Below, in pieces: positions 52,119 through 60,662 of a stretch of 64,000 bases of DNA. The notes below the pieces were generated by a model. It was not told the origin of the DNA. It saw only the letters and a program-made list of their open reading frames with translations, and ran no database searches. Both the position numbers and the translations under genes were made by a program. Source of the stretch: Moorella glycerini. Its GTDB lineage: Bacteria > Bacillota > DSM-521 > Neomoorellales > Neomoorellaceae. Numbering within the stretch: the first letter of the stretch is position 1; each line of letters begins with the position of its first letter. The stretch is from contig NZ_CP046244.1 in NCBI RefSeq assembly GCF_009735625.1, positions 2,232,001 through 2,296,000 of the forward strand, read 5' to 3'.

Positions 52119-52790
52119 TTGCCTGCAGAATTGCTGGCCCTGTTCACGACCGCCTTTATGGTAGGGCTTTCCGGCGCCCTGATGCCGGGACCGCTATTAA
52201 CCCTGGCCATTGAAGAAAGTACCCGGCGGGGAGCCGGCGCCGGCCCCCTCCTGGTCCTGGGCCACGGCCTCCTGGAATTACTTATGCTGTTCCTGCTCCT
52301 CCTCGGCCTGGGCAGCTTCCTGGCCCAGCCCACTGTGAGCCGGGTGGTAGCCGTCCTGGGAGGGGCGGTATTGCTCTGGTTAGGAACAGACATGATCCGC
52401 AGCGCCATGGCCGGCCAGCTCCAGTTAACACTGCCGGGAGATAAAGATAATCTCCCGGCCCTGCCGCCGCGACCGGCTTTACGTACAGTAACTGCCGGCG
52501 GTTTAATCAGCCTGGCCAACCCTTACTGGTTGCTCTGGTGGGCAACCATCGGCGCCGCTTTTGTCGCCCAGGCGGCCCGCCTGGGTGCCGGCGGGGTGGC
52601 TTTCTTTTTTAGCGGCCATATTTTATCAGACCTTGGCTGGTACTCTCTAGTTACTGCCGGAGTGGCGGCCGGCCGCCGCGTTATCAGCCAGCGGGCCTAC
52701 CGGTATTTAATCGTGGCCTGCGGTTTGTTCCTGCTGGTTTTAGGTGTCCTCTTTATTGCGGCCGGTTACCGCGGCCAGATTAGCCTGTAA
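52119..52790 (+). CDS. LysE-family exporter
   Basis: A 223-residue membrane protein with about six helices and the family opening [23 protein letters not shown], followed by [22 protein letters not shown] and [19 protein letters not shown] near 130-148. LysE/RhtB proteins export amino acids or related metabolites. TTG 52119 follows GAGGAGA at 8 bp. The linker at 108-122 carries charged residues ([15 protein letters not shown]). Confidence 0.88.
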   Translation: MPAELLALFTTAFMVGLSGALMPGPLLTLAIEESTRRGAGAGPLLVLGHGLLELLMLFLLLLGLGSFLAQPTVSRVVAVLGGAVLLWLGTDMIRSAMAGQLQLTLPGDKDNLPALPPRPALRTVTAGGLISLANPYWLLWWATIGAAFVAQAARLGAGGVAFFFSGHILSDLGWYSLVTAGVAAGRRVISQRAYRYLIVACGLFLLVLGVLFIAAGYRGQISL

Positions 52791-52812
52791 ATTAGCGAGA
52801 GGTGATCCCCTT

Positions 52813-53175
52813 ATGGAAGTCTACGACCGCGCCCATGAACTGGCCCGTGCTTTGAGCAGGAGTAATGAATATAGCGATTTTCGTCTCGCCCGGGCCAAAC
52901 TGGAAAGCAATCCTGCCAGCCTTAACATGCTGCGGGATTTCCGCCGGCGCCAGCTGGAGCTGGAGATGGCCGTTTTAAACGGTAAGGAACCGGAAACAGC
53001 TTTAAAGCAGGCCCTGGAGGAAAGCTACCGCATTATCAGCCTCAATCCCTCCATAACAGCCTATCTAGCTGCCGAAGAAAGGGTAGCCCGGCTGCTGGCC
53101 GATATCCAAAAAATACTACTTGATGCCATACCTGAATGGGGAAAAGATATAGGTGGTGAGATTGACAAAAAGTAA
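52813..53175 (+). CDS. YlbF/YmcA-family protein
   Basis: A 120-residue helical protein of the YlbF (DUF964) family: [27 protein letters not shown] at the start, [16 protein letters not shown] in the middle. In Bacillus, related proteins form a complex that aids RNase Y and competence or biofilm development. ATG 52813 follows GAGAGGTGAT. The Fur-family gene lies 53 bp downstream with its own promoter. Confidence 0.86.
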   Translation: MEVYDRAHELARALSRSNEYSDFRLARAKLESNPASLNMLRDFRRRQLELEMAVLNGKEPETALKQALEESYRIISLNPSITAYLAAEERVARLLADIQKILLDAIPEWGKDIGGEIDKK

Positions 53176-53211
53176 AATATTAGCTTAAAATAAAAGTGAT
53201 AATTGTTACCA
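53162..53211 (+). promoter_or_regulatory. Promoter and possible Fur/PerR box of the Fur-family gene
   Basis: TTGACA (53162-53167), an 18-base spacer, and TAAAAT (53186-53191). Just downstream, TGATAAT-T-GTTACCA (53197-53211) resembles the 7-1-7 Fur/PerR box with five of seven bases matching in the second half. This could give autoregulation. Confidence 0.55.
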
Positions 53212-53228
53212 ACAAGCTGGTGAGGATT

Positions 53229-53642
53229 ATGGAGCCTACAGGCAAGCGCATGACCAAACAGAAGAAGGTCATCCTGGACATCCTGCGCAATACCGATACT
53301 CACCCTACGGCCGACTGGATTTATGCCCAGGCCCGCAAAATTTTACCCGATATCAGCCTGGGAACCGTTTACCGTAACCTGGGGGTTTTAAAAGAAGCCG
53401 GCGAGATTATGGAATTAAATTACGGCAGCACCTACAGCCGCTATGACGGTAACCCGGAAAATCATTACCACTGTGTCTGCCTGGAGTGTGGCCGCGTTAC
53501 CGATCTGGATATGCCGGTACACCAGGAACTGGAAAAAGAAGCCGCAGCCAGCGGTTGCGGTAAAATTCTTTATCACCGCCTGGAGTTTTACAGTATCTGC
53601 CCGGAATGCCAGCAAAAGATGCAGCAGCCAAAGAATCACTAA
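53229..53642 (+). CDS. Fur-family transcriptional regulator (PerR/Fur type)
   Basis: A 137-residue regulator: winged helix with MTKQKKVILDILRNTDTHPTADWIYAQARK and LGTVYRNLGVLKEAGEI, then the metal-binding domain with HYHCVCLECGRVTDLD and the C-terminal CPEC motif for structural zinc. Whether it senses peroxide (PerR), iron or zinc cannot be settled by eye. ATG 53229 with GGTGAGG 5 bp upstream is taken; a GTG at 53196 overlaps the predicted operator. Confidence 0.9.
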   Translation: MEPTGKRMTKQKKVILDILRNTDTHPTADWIYAQARKILPDISLGTVYRNLGVLKEAGEIMELNYGSTYSRYDGNPENHYHCVCLECGRVTDLDMPVHQELEKEAAASGCGKILYHRLEFYSICPECQQKMQQPKNH

Positions 53643-53735
53643 AGCCAGGTAGATAGACCTGGTTATTTTTTTAAAGGATTCCTCCATTTAACCGAGAATT
53701 AAAATAAAGGCTTAAATTGGGTAGGGGTGGGGGTT

Positions 53736-55814
53736 GTGGCGGCCGGAGGTATAAGGGTCGAAGGCAAGACGGTAGAAGAGGCCATCCGCAGGGCTGCAGG
53801 TCTCCTGGAAGTTTTGCCTGAGGAATTAATGGTGGAAGTAATCGATGCCGGGAGCCAGGGTTTTTTAGGTATAGGCCGCCGGCCGGCGGTAATTGTGGCC
53901 CGGCCTGCCAGGGAAGCAACAGCAGCAGAAACAGGAGACGACCCCGGGGTACCAGGAGCCGGGCAGGAGGATGAGCCGGAACCTGATTTAGAGGCCGTCG
54001 TGGCAACGAAGCCGGTTTTAGAGACAGGTACAGTAATGGAGCTGGCAGGAGAGGAACGTCCCGCTTATGCCTGGGTTGAGGCGGGTCAGGTGCATATCGG
54101 AGGGGGGGAACCGCCGGCCACCATTATTCCCGGCAACCATTTCGAACTGTATGTTAACGACCGGCTTATAGCCGGCGAGGTTGCCGTCCGGGCCGGCGAT
54201 ACCATTACCGTCAAGCCCAGGGTGGAGCAAAAAGATGGCCAGTGGAAATTGACGGTAGCCAGCGATGGCCTGACGGCAAAGTTAACAATTAAACCTGGTT
54301 ATGAACGGACCTGGAAGCTAAAAGACCAGTTCCCGGCCAGCCGCCTGGAATTAAAGGGCGAACCGGTAGATGTAGTCCTGCCGGCCGTTACCCGGGAGGA
54401 GCTCCTGGCCGAGTTAAACCGCCAGCAGGTTGTTTATGGTGTTGATGAAGAAGCCCTCCGGCAGGCCTGTACGGCGACCAGGGAGATGGAAATAGTCGTT
54501 GCCCGGGGCCAGGCGCCCCAGCCCCCTGAGGATGGCCGGGTGGAATGTCTTTTTTGTACCAGTGAAATGGCGAAAAAAGAAGTGAGCGAGGAGGAACGGG
54601 TGGACTACCGGGAGATGGTGGTCCGGGCCTCGGCGGCAGTGGGGGACCTCCTGGCCGTCAAGATACCGCCGCGACCCGGCAAGCCGGGGATGACGGTTAC
54701 CGGCAAAGCCATTCCTCCACCTGAACCGAAGGATGTCGAACTGGTGGCCGGCAAAGGGACGGAGGTTATCGATGGCCAGCGCTGTGTGGCCACGGCCGAG
54801 GGTCGTCCCCAGTTAAGCCAGCGGAAGGGGAAGGTAATAATTGATATTATCCCGGTCCTGGTACACCGGGGAGATGTGGACCTCGCTTCCGGTAACCTCA
54901 AGTTTAAAGGCTGTATCAATATTACCGGCAATGTTACCGAAACCATGCAGGTGGTTGCCAGCCAGGATGTAGAAATCGGTGGTGATGTTACCCAGGCCAC
55001 AGTTCGCACGGGGGGATCCATTTTTATTCGCCATAACTGCATCGGCTCGCTCCTGGTTGCCGGGGGTATAAAGAGCATCTACCAGAGCGCGGAACCTGTC
55101 TTAACCGACCTGGCCCAGCAATTATCCCTCCTCCAGGTAGCTGCCGGGCAGCTGGAGCAGGGCGCCAGGAGGCAGGGGGGAGCGGCCTACTCCCTGAACA
55201 CCGGTTACCTGATTGGTGCCCTGGTGGAAAATAAGTTTAAAAAGTTGCCCTCCCTGGCAGCCAGGTTGGAGCAGCTCACCCGGGGCGCGGAAGGAGGACC
55301 GGAGGAACAGAAATTAATCCAGCTGGGGCGTGAACTGGCCCGGGCCTTCGGGACGCCGGCTGCCATCCAGGGCCTCGATACGGTAAAACTGGCCCAAATG
55401 GCAGCTGCTGTCGAGGAGATGGCCGCCTACTGCCGGGAAATACCCCCCGAGGGAGGGAATATTACTTTAAGCTATGCCCTCAACAGCAAAATCCAGGCCA
55501 GTGGGTGGGTTAAAGTTACCGGCCGCGGCTGTTTTAATACCGAGATTGTAACCGGGGGCAAGGTGGAGATCCAGGGCGTTTTCCGGGGCGGCAGCATCTA
55601 TGCCGGTGATGATGTGTATATCAAAGAAACAGGCTCCAGCGGCGGGGCTAAAACCCTGGTACGGGTTGCCGAAGGCAGGGTAATCAAAGCCAGCAAAATC
55701 TGGCCGAACTGCACCCTGCAAATAGGCAAGCGTATCCGCCAGATTGATAATGAAGAAAATCAAGTTATGGCCTATTTAAATAGTGAGGGTGATATGATCC
55801 TGGGAATCTTTTGA
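53736..55814 (+). CDS. FapA-like (DUF342) polymer-shell protein with N-terminal Jag domain
   Basis: A 692-residue protein. The N-terminus is a Jag_N domain (GIRVEGKTVEEAIRRAAGLLEVLPEELMVEVIDAGSQGFLGIGRR), followed by an acidic linker, then the DUF342/FapA region from about 200 with the beta-helix part GDVDLASGNLKFKGCINITGNV and GGDVTQATVRTGGSIFIRHNC. FapA-type proteins are linked to flagellar assembly or cell-surface polymer in some bacteria; the role here is unknown. GTG 53736 is taken for its GGGGTGG site; GTG 53727 is possible. Confidence 0.82.
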   Translation: MAAGGIRVEGKTVEEAIRRAAGLLEVLPEELMVEVIDAGSQGFLGIGRRPAVIVARPAREATAAETGDDPGVPGAGQEDEPEPDLEAVVATKPVLETGTVMELAGEERPAYAWVEAGQVHIGGGEPPATIIPGNHFELYVNDRLIAGEVAVRAGDTITVKPRVEQKDGQWKLTVASDGLTAKLTIKPGYERTWKLKDQFPASRLELKGEPVDVVLPAVTREELLAELNRQQVVYGVDEEALRQACTATREMEIVVARGQAPQPPEDGRVECLFCTSEMAKKEVSEEERVDYREMVVRASAAVGDLLAVKIPPRPGKPGMTVTGKAIPPPEPKDVELVAGKGTEVIDGQRCVATAEGRPQLSQRKGKVIIDIIPVLVHRGDVDLASGNLKFKGCINITGNVTETMQVVASQDVEIGGDVTQATVRTGGSIFIRHNCIGSLLVAGGIKSIYQSAEPVLTDLAQQLSLLQVAAGQLEQGARRQGGAAYSLNTGYLIGALVENKFKKLPSLAARLEQLTRGAEGGPEEQKLIQLGRELARAFGTPAAIQGLDTVKLAQMAAAVEEMAAYCREIPPEGGNITLSYALNSKIQASGWVKVTGRGCFNTEIVTGGKVEIQGVFRGGSIYAGDDVYIKETGSSGGAKTLVRVAEGRVIKASKIWPNCTLQIGKRIRQIDNEENQVMAYLNSEGDMILGIF

Positions 55815-55835
55815 TGTAAAAGAAGGTGCGGGTAA

Positions 55836-56516
55836 ATGGCCGAGAACTGGGAGTTTTTACGCCAGGTACCGGTATTTGCGGATCTAAGCCCGGAAGAGTT
55901 ACAGCATATTGCTTCCCTGGCCATTTTCCGCCGTTACCGTAAAAATATGTATATTTTTATGGAGGGCGAACCCGGGGACGCTATCTATTTTGTCAAAAAA
56001 GGGGCCATCAAACTATTCCAGGTGCTGGAGGACGGCCGCGAAAAGATCCTGCACTTCGTCCGGGAAGGGGAAATCTTTGCCGAAGTCCTTTTATTCGAAG
56101 GCGGCCCTTACCCGGCCACGGCCGAGACCCTGGAAGATACCGAGGTAGGTATTATTCGCAACGCCGATATGGAAAGGTTACTCAGCCGGCACGGGGAAAT
56201 GGCCGTGAAAATCATTAAAGTCATGAGCCGGCGCCTGCGCCAGGCCCAGGAACATATCCGGGACCTGGCCCTTAAAGGGGCCTACGGTCGCCTGGCCAGC
56301 ACCTTGCTCCAGCTGGCCAGGGATTACGGGACGCCCCGGGAAGATGGTGTTACCATCGACCTCAATTTGAGCCAGCAGGAACTGGCCAGCCTGATTGGTA
56401 CTTCCCGGGAGACGGTAGCCCGGATTTTAAGCGACTTCAAACGCCTGGGGGCCGTGGGAGTAGAACGCCAGCGAATTACCATCCTGTCGCCCCAAAAGCT
56501 GGCCGGCTGGGATTAA
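55836..56516 (+). CDS. Crp/Fnr-family transcriptional regulator
   Basis: A 226-residue regulator: cyclic-nucleotide-binding-type barrel (YIFMEGEPGDAIYFVKKGAIKLF...GEIFAEVLLFEGGPYPATAET) and C-terminal winged helix (LNLSQQELASLIGTSRETVARILSDFKRLGAV). It contains no cysteine, so it is not an FNR-type iron-sulfur sensor; a small-molecule effector is more likely. It starts 21 bp after the FapA-like gene. Confidence 0.92.
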   Translation: MAENWEFLRQVPVFADLSPEELQHIASLAIFRRYRKNMYIFMEGEPGDAIYFVKKGAIKLFQVLEDGREKILHFVREGEIFAEVLLFEGGPYPATAETLEDTEVGIIRNADMERLLSRHGEMAVKIIKVMSRRLRQAQEHIRDLALKGAYGRLASTLLQLARDYGTPREDGVTIDLNLSQQELASLIGTSRETVARILSDFKRLGAVGVERQRITILSPQKLAGWD

Positions 56517-56643
56517 GCCGCTAATCCGGGATTTTATACTTTCCACCAGGTAAATAATACTGTTTACTCCTTAGCCCTTGCGAAAAGAAATAAAGGTATT
56601 ATAAAATAAAACAAAAGCTAAAGGTTAAGGAGGGTTAAACACA
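56517..56643 (+). promoter_or_regulatory. Promoter region of the 42-codon gene
   Basis: Contains TTGCGA (near 56578), a 16-17 base spacer, and TATAAA/ATAAAA, followed by AAGGAGG at 56627-56633. No other gene is seen here. Confidence 0.5.
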
Positions 56644-56772
56644 ATGGATGGCCGGCAGTCAGCACCCGGCAGGCCGGAATCCAACCAGGACTGGCTAGAC
56701 CGCCTGCAGTGGCTGGGTATTAAAGTGGAAGAACCACGGGAAAAGGGCGAGGATCACTCTGCTACCGTGTAA
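56644..56772 (+). CDS. Small protein of 42 residues, unknown
   Basis: A short frame with a strong ribosome site: AAGGAGG lies about 10 bases before the ATG, and a transcription terminator follows. The product is polar and charged, with a possible amphipathic helix (NQDWLDRLQWLGIKVEE) and an acidic tail. No known family was recognised. The promoter, ribosome site and terminator together favour a real transcript, although the leader could instead serve a regulatory RNA. Confidence 0.6.
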   Translation: MDGRQSAPGRPESNQDWLDRLQWLGIKVEEPREKGEDHSATV

Positions 56773-56791
56773 GGGATAATACATTGGCTTT

Positions 56792-56839
56792 AACCCTGCG
56801 GCGACCCCCAAACAAGGGCTTAAAACTCGCAGGGTTTTT
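56792..56839 (+). terminator. Terminator after the 42-codon gene
   Basis: AACCCTGCG (56792-56800) pairs with CGCAGGGTT (56828-56836), then further T residues. The 27-base loop is unusually long and contains a weaker inner CCC/GGG pairing. Confidence 0.8.
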
Positions 56840-56909
56840 CGTGTCTACCCCTTTCACTGCCGGTATGTTATCATGATATCCGGGAGGAGAGGGGTATTTT
56901 AATTGCCGG

Positions 56910-56939
56910 TTGACAGGGTAGGGAGACAGGCTTTATCCT
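56910..56939 (+). promoter_or_regulatory. Predicted promoter of the two-component system
   Basis: TTGACA (56910-56915), an 18-base spacer, and TATCCT (56934-56939), 30 bp before the response-regulator ATG. Confidence 0.6.
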
Positions 56940-56968
56940 TAATGTATACACCAAGGGGGTATATAAAA

Positions 56969-57652
56969 ATGGAGGAGTTGCGCATCCTGGTAGTTGATGA
57001 CGAAGCGGGCCTCCGCCAGCTGGTGCGCTTGTATTTAGAAAAGGAAGGTATGGTTGTTGCCGAGGCGGCTACCGGTCGCCAGGCCCTGGAGAAACTCCAG
57101 CAGGACAAATACGATCTCCTCATCCTGGACTTGATGATGCCTGACGGCGATGGGTGGAGTGTCTGCCGGGCAGTACGCCAGCAGATGGACCTGCCCATTA
57201 TCATGCTGACGGCCCGGGGAGAAGAAATGGATCGTTTACTGGGTTTTGAGCTGGGGGCAGACGACTATGTGATCAAGCCCTTCAGTCCCCGGGAATTGGT
57301 GGCCCGGGTGAAGGCCCTGCTGCGCCGGGCCGGGGCCGGTCTGCAGCGGGGAGAGCAGTTGCAATTTCCCGGCCTCAGCATTGATATTGCCGGCCGGGAG
57401 GTTAAGGTCGACGGGCGGACGGTAAACAACCTGACGCCCAAGGAATTTGACCTCCTCCTTTTCCTGGCCCGGCACCCGGGCCAGGTCATGAGCCGGGAAA
57501 AGATCCTGGAAAAGGTCTGGGGTTATGATTTTTACGGCGACCTGCGGACGGTAGATACCCATATCAAGAATCTGAGGGAAAAACTAGGCCGGGAGCGCGG
57601 GTTTATCACCACGGTCTGGGGTGTCGGTTACAAGTTTGAGGTGGGGCCATGA
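56969..57652 (+). CDS. OmpR-family response regulator
   Basis: A 227-residue regulator: receiver domain with [13 protein letters not shown], phospho-acceptor aspartate in [14 protein letters not shown] near residue 53 and the lysine in [12 protein letters not shown] near 103; then a winged-helix DNA-binding domain ([39 protein letters not shown]). ATG 56969 follows AAGGGGGT. It overlaps the sensor kinase gene by 4 bp. Confidence 0.95.
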   Translation: MEELRILVVDDEAGLRQLVRLYLEKEGMVVAEAATGRQALEKLQQDKYDLLILDLMMPDGDGWSVCRAVRQQMDLPIIMLTARGEEMDRLLGFELGADDYVIKPFSPRELVARVKALLRRAGAGLQRGEQLQFPGLSIDIAGREVKVDGRTVNNLTPKEFDLLLFLARHPGQVMSREKILEKVWGYDFYGDLRTVDTHIKNLREKLGRERGFITTVWGVGYKFEVGP

Positions 57653-59466
57653 TCAGCAAAAGTATTACTACCAAGCTGTGGTTGCTCCTGGTTTCCCTGG
57701 TGGTGGTCAGCCTGCTGGCCATTGGCCTTTCCCTGCACCAGTTGCTGGGTAATTACTATTACCGGCAGCAGGTGGAAGATATGCTGGCCACAGGGGAGAT
57801 GCTGGCCCAGAGCCTGGCCGGGGCTGATGCCGGCAACCTGGCCGGCCAGGCGGAGATCCTCAGTAAAGCAGCCGGCACCGGGGTGATGATCATTGACCGC
57901 CGGGGCCTGATAATTTCCTGCAGCAGTGATGCCGGGACAGGCATGGGTATGGGCATGGGTATGAGGATGGGCCCTGGCTGGAGTCATGGCCTGCACCAGC
58001 ATGGCGACTGGCCGGCAGCCGGCATGCACCTGGACGGCGACGAAATCCGGCAGGTGCTGGCCGGGAATACGGTTATCAAGCGGGGTTACCAGGACATCTT
58101 TAATACCAGGATGTTGATCGTGGCCGTGCCTGTCAAGGCCGCCGGGGGTGTTGACGGGGCGGTTATCCTGTTTGCCCCTGAGGCTTCTTTGAGTGCAGCC
58201 ATAGCGGCAGTAGACCGCCTGATCCTTTCTTCCGGCGTGGGGGCGGTACTGCTGGCCACCTTGCTGGCCTTTTTTGCTGCCCGCCGGGTAACCAGGTCCT
58301 TGAAGCAGATGAGCCTGGCGGCCCGGCAGATGGCCCGGGGCGATTTCAGCGGCCGGGTGCCGGTAACTTCCGAGGATGAACTGGGCCAGCTGGCCGGCAG
58401 CTTTAATTTTCTGGCCGAGGAACTGGCCCGGACCGTAGCCGCCCTGTCCCGGGAAAAGGAAAAGCTCGACCGGGTGGTCAGGGGGATGACTGACGGCGTC
58501 CTGGCCTTTGCACCTGACGGGCGGGTTCTTTTTGCCAATCCCCAGGCGGAAAAGCTCCTGGGGCTATCCCTGCCACCGGGGTCGGTGTTGCCGGCAGAGT
58601 TGCTGGCACCCTTCCGGGCAGCCGCAGAAGGCGAAGGTGCTGCGGGAGAAATCAGGTGGCGGCAGCAAATCTTTGCCGTCCGGGCCGCGCCCCTGCAGGG
58701 GGAGGAGCCTGGCAGACAGGCGGCCGTGGCTATTATCCAGGATATAACCGCCCAAAAACAACTGGAGCAACTGCGCCGGGAATTCCTGGCCAGCGTATCC
58801 CACGACCTGCGGACGCCCTTAAGCTTTATCCAGGGTTATGCCGAGGCCCTGGCGGACGGCCTGGCCGCCGGGGAAAAGGAGCGCCAGGAGTATACCAATA
58901 TTATCCTGGCCGAAGCCGGCCGCTTGCGGCGCCTGGTGGATGACCTTTTTGATTTGAATAAAATGGCGGCCGGCCAATTATCCCTGGAAATGGCCGATGT
59001 TGATGCCGGGGAATTGCTGGCCGGGGTGGCCCGGAAATACCGGCCCCTGCTGGCGGAGCACAAGCTGGAACTGGCAGTAGAAATACCGCCTTCTTTACCG
59101 GGGATCCGGGCCGACGCCGGGCGCCTGGAACAAATCATGGCCAATCTCCTGGACAACGCCCGGCACCATACGCCGCCGGGGGGCAGGATCAGGATAACAG
59201 CCGGCCGGGCGGGCAATGAAATTAAGGTCAGCGTGGCTGACACAGGCAGCGGCATTCCTCCGGAAGATCTACCTTATATCTGGGAACGTTTTTATAAGGT
59301 GGACAAGTCCCGTTCCCGCCGGGACGGGGGCAGCGGCCTGGGCCTGGCCATAGTCAAGAGCCTGGTGGAAGCCCACGGCGGCCGGGTGGAGGTAGAAAGC
59401 CAGCTGGGTGAGGGGAGTACCTTCAGTTTCTATCTGCCCCTGCATATTGACAGCGAAAACTGCTGA
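57649..59466 (+). CDS. Sensor histidine kinase with Met/His-rich extracytoplasmic loop
   Basis: A 605-residue membrane kinase. Membrane helices at about 10-30 and 185-208 enclose an extracytoplasmic domain. HAMP follows, then PAS ([30 protein letters not shown]), HisKA with the phospho-histidine in [15 protein letters not shown] near 385, and HATPase with [21 protein letters not shown] and [10 protein letters not shown]. The loop near residues 100-130 carries [14 protein letters not shown] and HGLHQHGDW, a Met- and His-rich stretch that suggests a metal signal such as copper. Pairs with the upstream regulator. Confidence 0.94.
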   Translation: MISKSITTKLWLLLVSLVVVSLLAIGLSLHQLLGNYYYRQQVEDMLATGEMLAQSLAGADAGNLAGQAEILSKAAGTGVMIIDRRGLIISCSSDAGTGMGMGMGMRMGPGWSHGLHQHGDWPAAGMHLDGDEIRQVLAGNTVIKRGYQDIFNTRMLIVAVPVKAAGGVDGAVILFAPEASLSAAIAAVDRLILSSGVGAVLLATLLAFFAARRVTRSLKQMSLAARQMARGDFSGRVPVTSEDELGQLAGSFNFLAEELARTVAALSREKEKLDRVVRGMTDGVLAFAPDGRVLFANPQAEKLLGLSLPPGSVLPAELLAPFRAAAEGEGAAGEIRWRQQIFAVRAAPLQGEEPGRQAAVAIIQDITAQKQLEQLRREFLASVSHDLRTPLSFIQGYAEALADGLAAGEKERQEYTNIILAEAGRLRRLVDDLFDLNKMAAGQLSLEMADVDAGELLAGVARKYRPLLAEHKLELAVEIPPSLPGIRADAGRLEQIMANLLDNARHHTPPGGRIRITAGRAGNEIKVSVADTGSGIPPEDLPYIWERFYKVDKSRSRRDGGSGLGLAIVKSLVEAHGGRVEVESQLGEGSTFSFYLPLHIDSENC

Positions 59467-59506
59467 TAGTAAAATAGTTACGGTAAAAATAGTGGGGGTG
59501 AACGGC

Positions 59507-59704
59507 GTGCCAACCTACGATTTCCGCTGCCAGGAGTGCGGTGAACGTTTTACCGTGAAGATGTCCTGGAAGGATAAAGATAAAGCCACCTGCCCCGCCT
59601 GCGGCAGCCAGAAGCTGCAGCAGCTCTTTACCGGGATTACCATCCTGGGCGGCAGCAGCGGTGGCGGCAGCTGCACGGCGCCGGCCGGCAGCCGCTTCAG
59701 CTGA
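59507..59704 (+). CDS. FmdB-type zinc-ribbon protein
   Basis: A 65-residue protein starting at GTG with M-P-T-Y-D-F-R-C-Q-E-C-G and a second CPAC pair, the FmdB zinc ribbon, followed by a Gly/Ser-rich tail. The family is widespread and of uncertain function. GTGGGGGTG precedes the start; the longer in-frame version from 59408 would overlap the kinase. Confidence 0.88.
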   Translation: MPTYDFRCQECGERFTVKMSWKDKDKATCPACGSQKLQQLFTGITILGGSSGGGSCTAPAGSRFS

Positions 59705-59753
59705 GGGGGTTAAAGTAAAGGGCCGGCGGCCCTTAATTGAAAAAGGTGAGAAC

Positions 59754-59781
59754 GCCCTGGTAATCCAGGGCTTATATTTTT
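59754..59781 (+). terminator. Terminator after the FmdB gene
   Basis: GCCCTGG (59754-59760) pairs with CCAGGGC (59765-59771) around TAAT, followed by TTATATTTTT. A second hairpin, AAGGGCC-ggc-GGCCCTT (59718-59734), lies just upstream without a T-run. Confidence 0.75.
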
Positions 59782-59783
59782 GA

Positions 59784-59813
59784 TTGACACTCACCCGGTA
59801 GTTAAGTTATGAT
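59784..59813 (+). promoter_or_regulatory. Predicted promoter of the TPR gene
   Basis: TTGACA (59784-59789), an 18-base spacer, and TATGAT (59808-59813), 24 bp before the ATG of the next gene. Confidence 0.7.
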
Positions 59814-59836
59814 GGGGCAGAGAGGGGTGGACAGGA

Positions 59837-60577
59837 ATGGGCATGATGACTTCCCTGCGCCGGCTGAGCAAAAAGCGGCCGGTCCTGGGAATTTTATTTG
59901 TGGTGGTCTTGAGTATCGGGTTAATCGGCAGCTATGCCATATTTGCTTCGCCGAAGGCGCCGGTGGTCCCCCAGGAGACCCGGGAGCCGGCAGCGGATGC
60001 CGCCCAGCAGGCTGAGGCCCTGCAAAAGGCGGCCCAGGAGCAAATCAGCCAGCTGGAAACGGAAATCAGTAACTTGCAAAAAGAGCTACAGGCCAAACCC
60101 AACGATGTGGCCACAATACTGAAACTAGGTGACAACCAGTACCACCTGGGAACCATATATCTCTTTGTTAACAGCGACCAGGCCAAAGCAACCGCAAGTT
60201 TCAAGGCGGCAGTAAACAGCTACCAGCAGGTGCTTAAACTTAATCCCCAGGAGAAGGGTATCAATTTGCGCCTGGCCGGAGCGGCCCTGTACGCTGGTGA
60301 TGAGAAGCTGGCCGAAGATAACTTCCAGGCGGCCATTAAGGCCGACCCAGGGGATAATAATGCCCGTATAACCTACGGTATGTACCTGGCATCCATGAAA
60401 GGCGACTTGCAGGGCGCTATTGACCAGTGGCAGGAAATTTTAAAGCATAATCCGGATAAAGAACTGGCCGACCAGGTCCAGGAAATGATCAAGCAGGCGG
60501 AAGCAGCCAAACAAAAGGCAAGCGAGCCTGGAGGCGGCCAATCCCGAAAAACTGAAGAGCAGCAGGCAGGGAAGTAG
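59837..60577 (+). CDS. Membrane-anchored TPR protein
   Basis: A 246-residue protein with an N-terminal membrane helix (VLGILFVVVLSIGLIGSYAIF, about 16-36), a short coiled coil (AQEQISQLETEISNLQKELQ) and three or four tetratricopeptide repeats (ATILKLGDNQYHLGTIYLF, ATASFKAAVNSYQQVLKLNP, LAEDNFQAAIKADPGDNNARITYG). It probably scaffolds proteins at the outer face of the membrane. Partner unknown. Confidence 0.85.
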   Translation: MGMMTSLRRLSKKRPVLGILFVVVLSIGLIGSYAIFASPKAPVVPQETREPAADAAQQAEALQKAAQEQISQLETEISNLQKELQAKPNDVATILKLGDNQYHLGTIYLFVNSDQAKATASFKAAVNSYQQVLKLNPQEKGINLRLAGAALYAGDEKLAEDNFQAAIKADPGDNNARITYGMYLASMKGDLQGAIDQWQEILKHNPDKELADQVQEMIKQAEAAKQKASEPGGGQSRKTEEQQAGK

Positions 60578-60598
60578 AAAACCTCAGAGTATAGTTAG

Positions 60599-60628
60599 AA
60601 ACCAGCCTTTAGGGGCTGGTTTTTATTT
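60599..60628 (+). terminator. Terminator after the TPR gene
   Basis: AACCAGCC pairs with GGCTGGTT around TTTAGG, followed by TTTATTTT. Confidence 0.85.
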
Positions 60629-60662
60629 TGGGAAGAAAAAGGTCAGCTTATAGAAAATTTCT

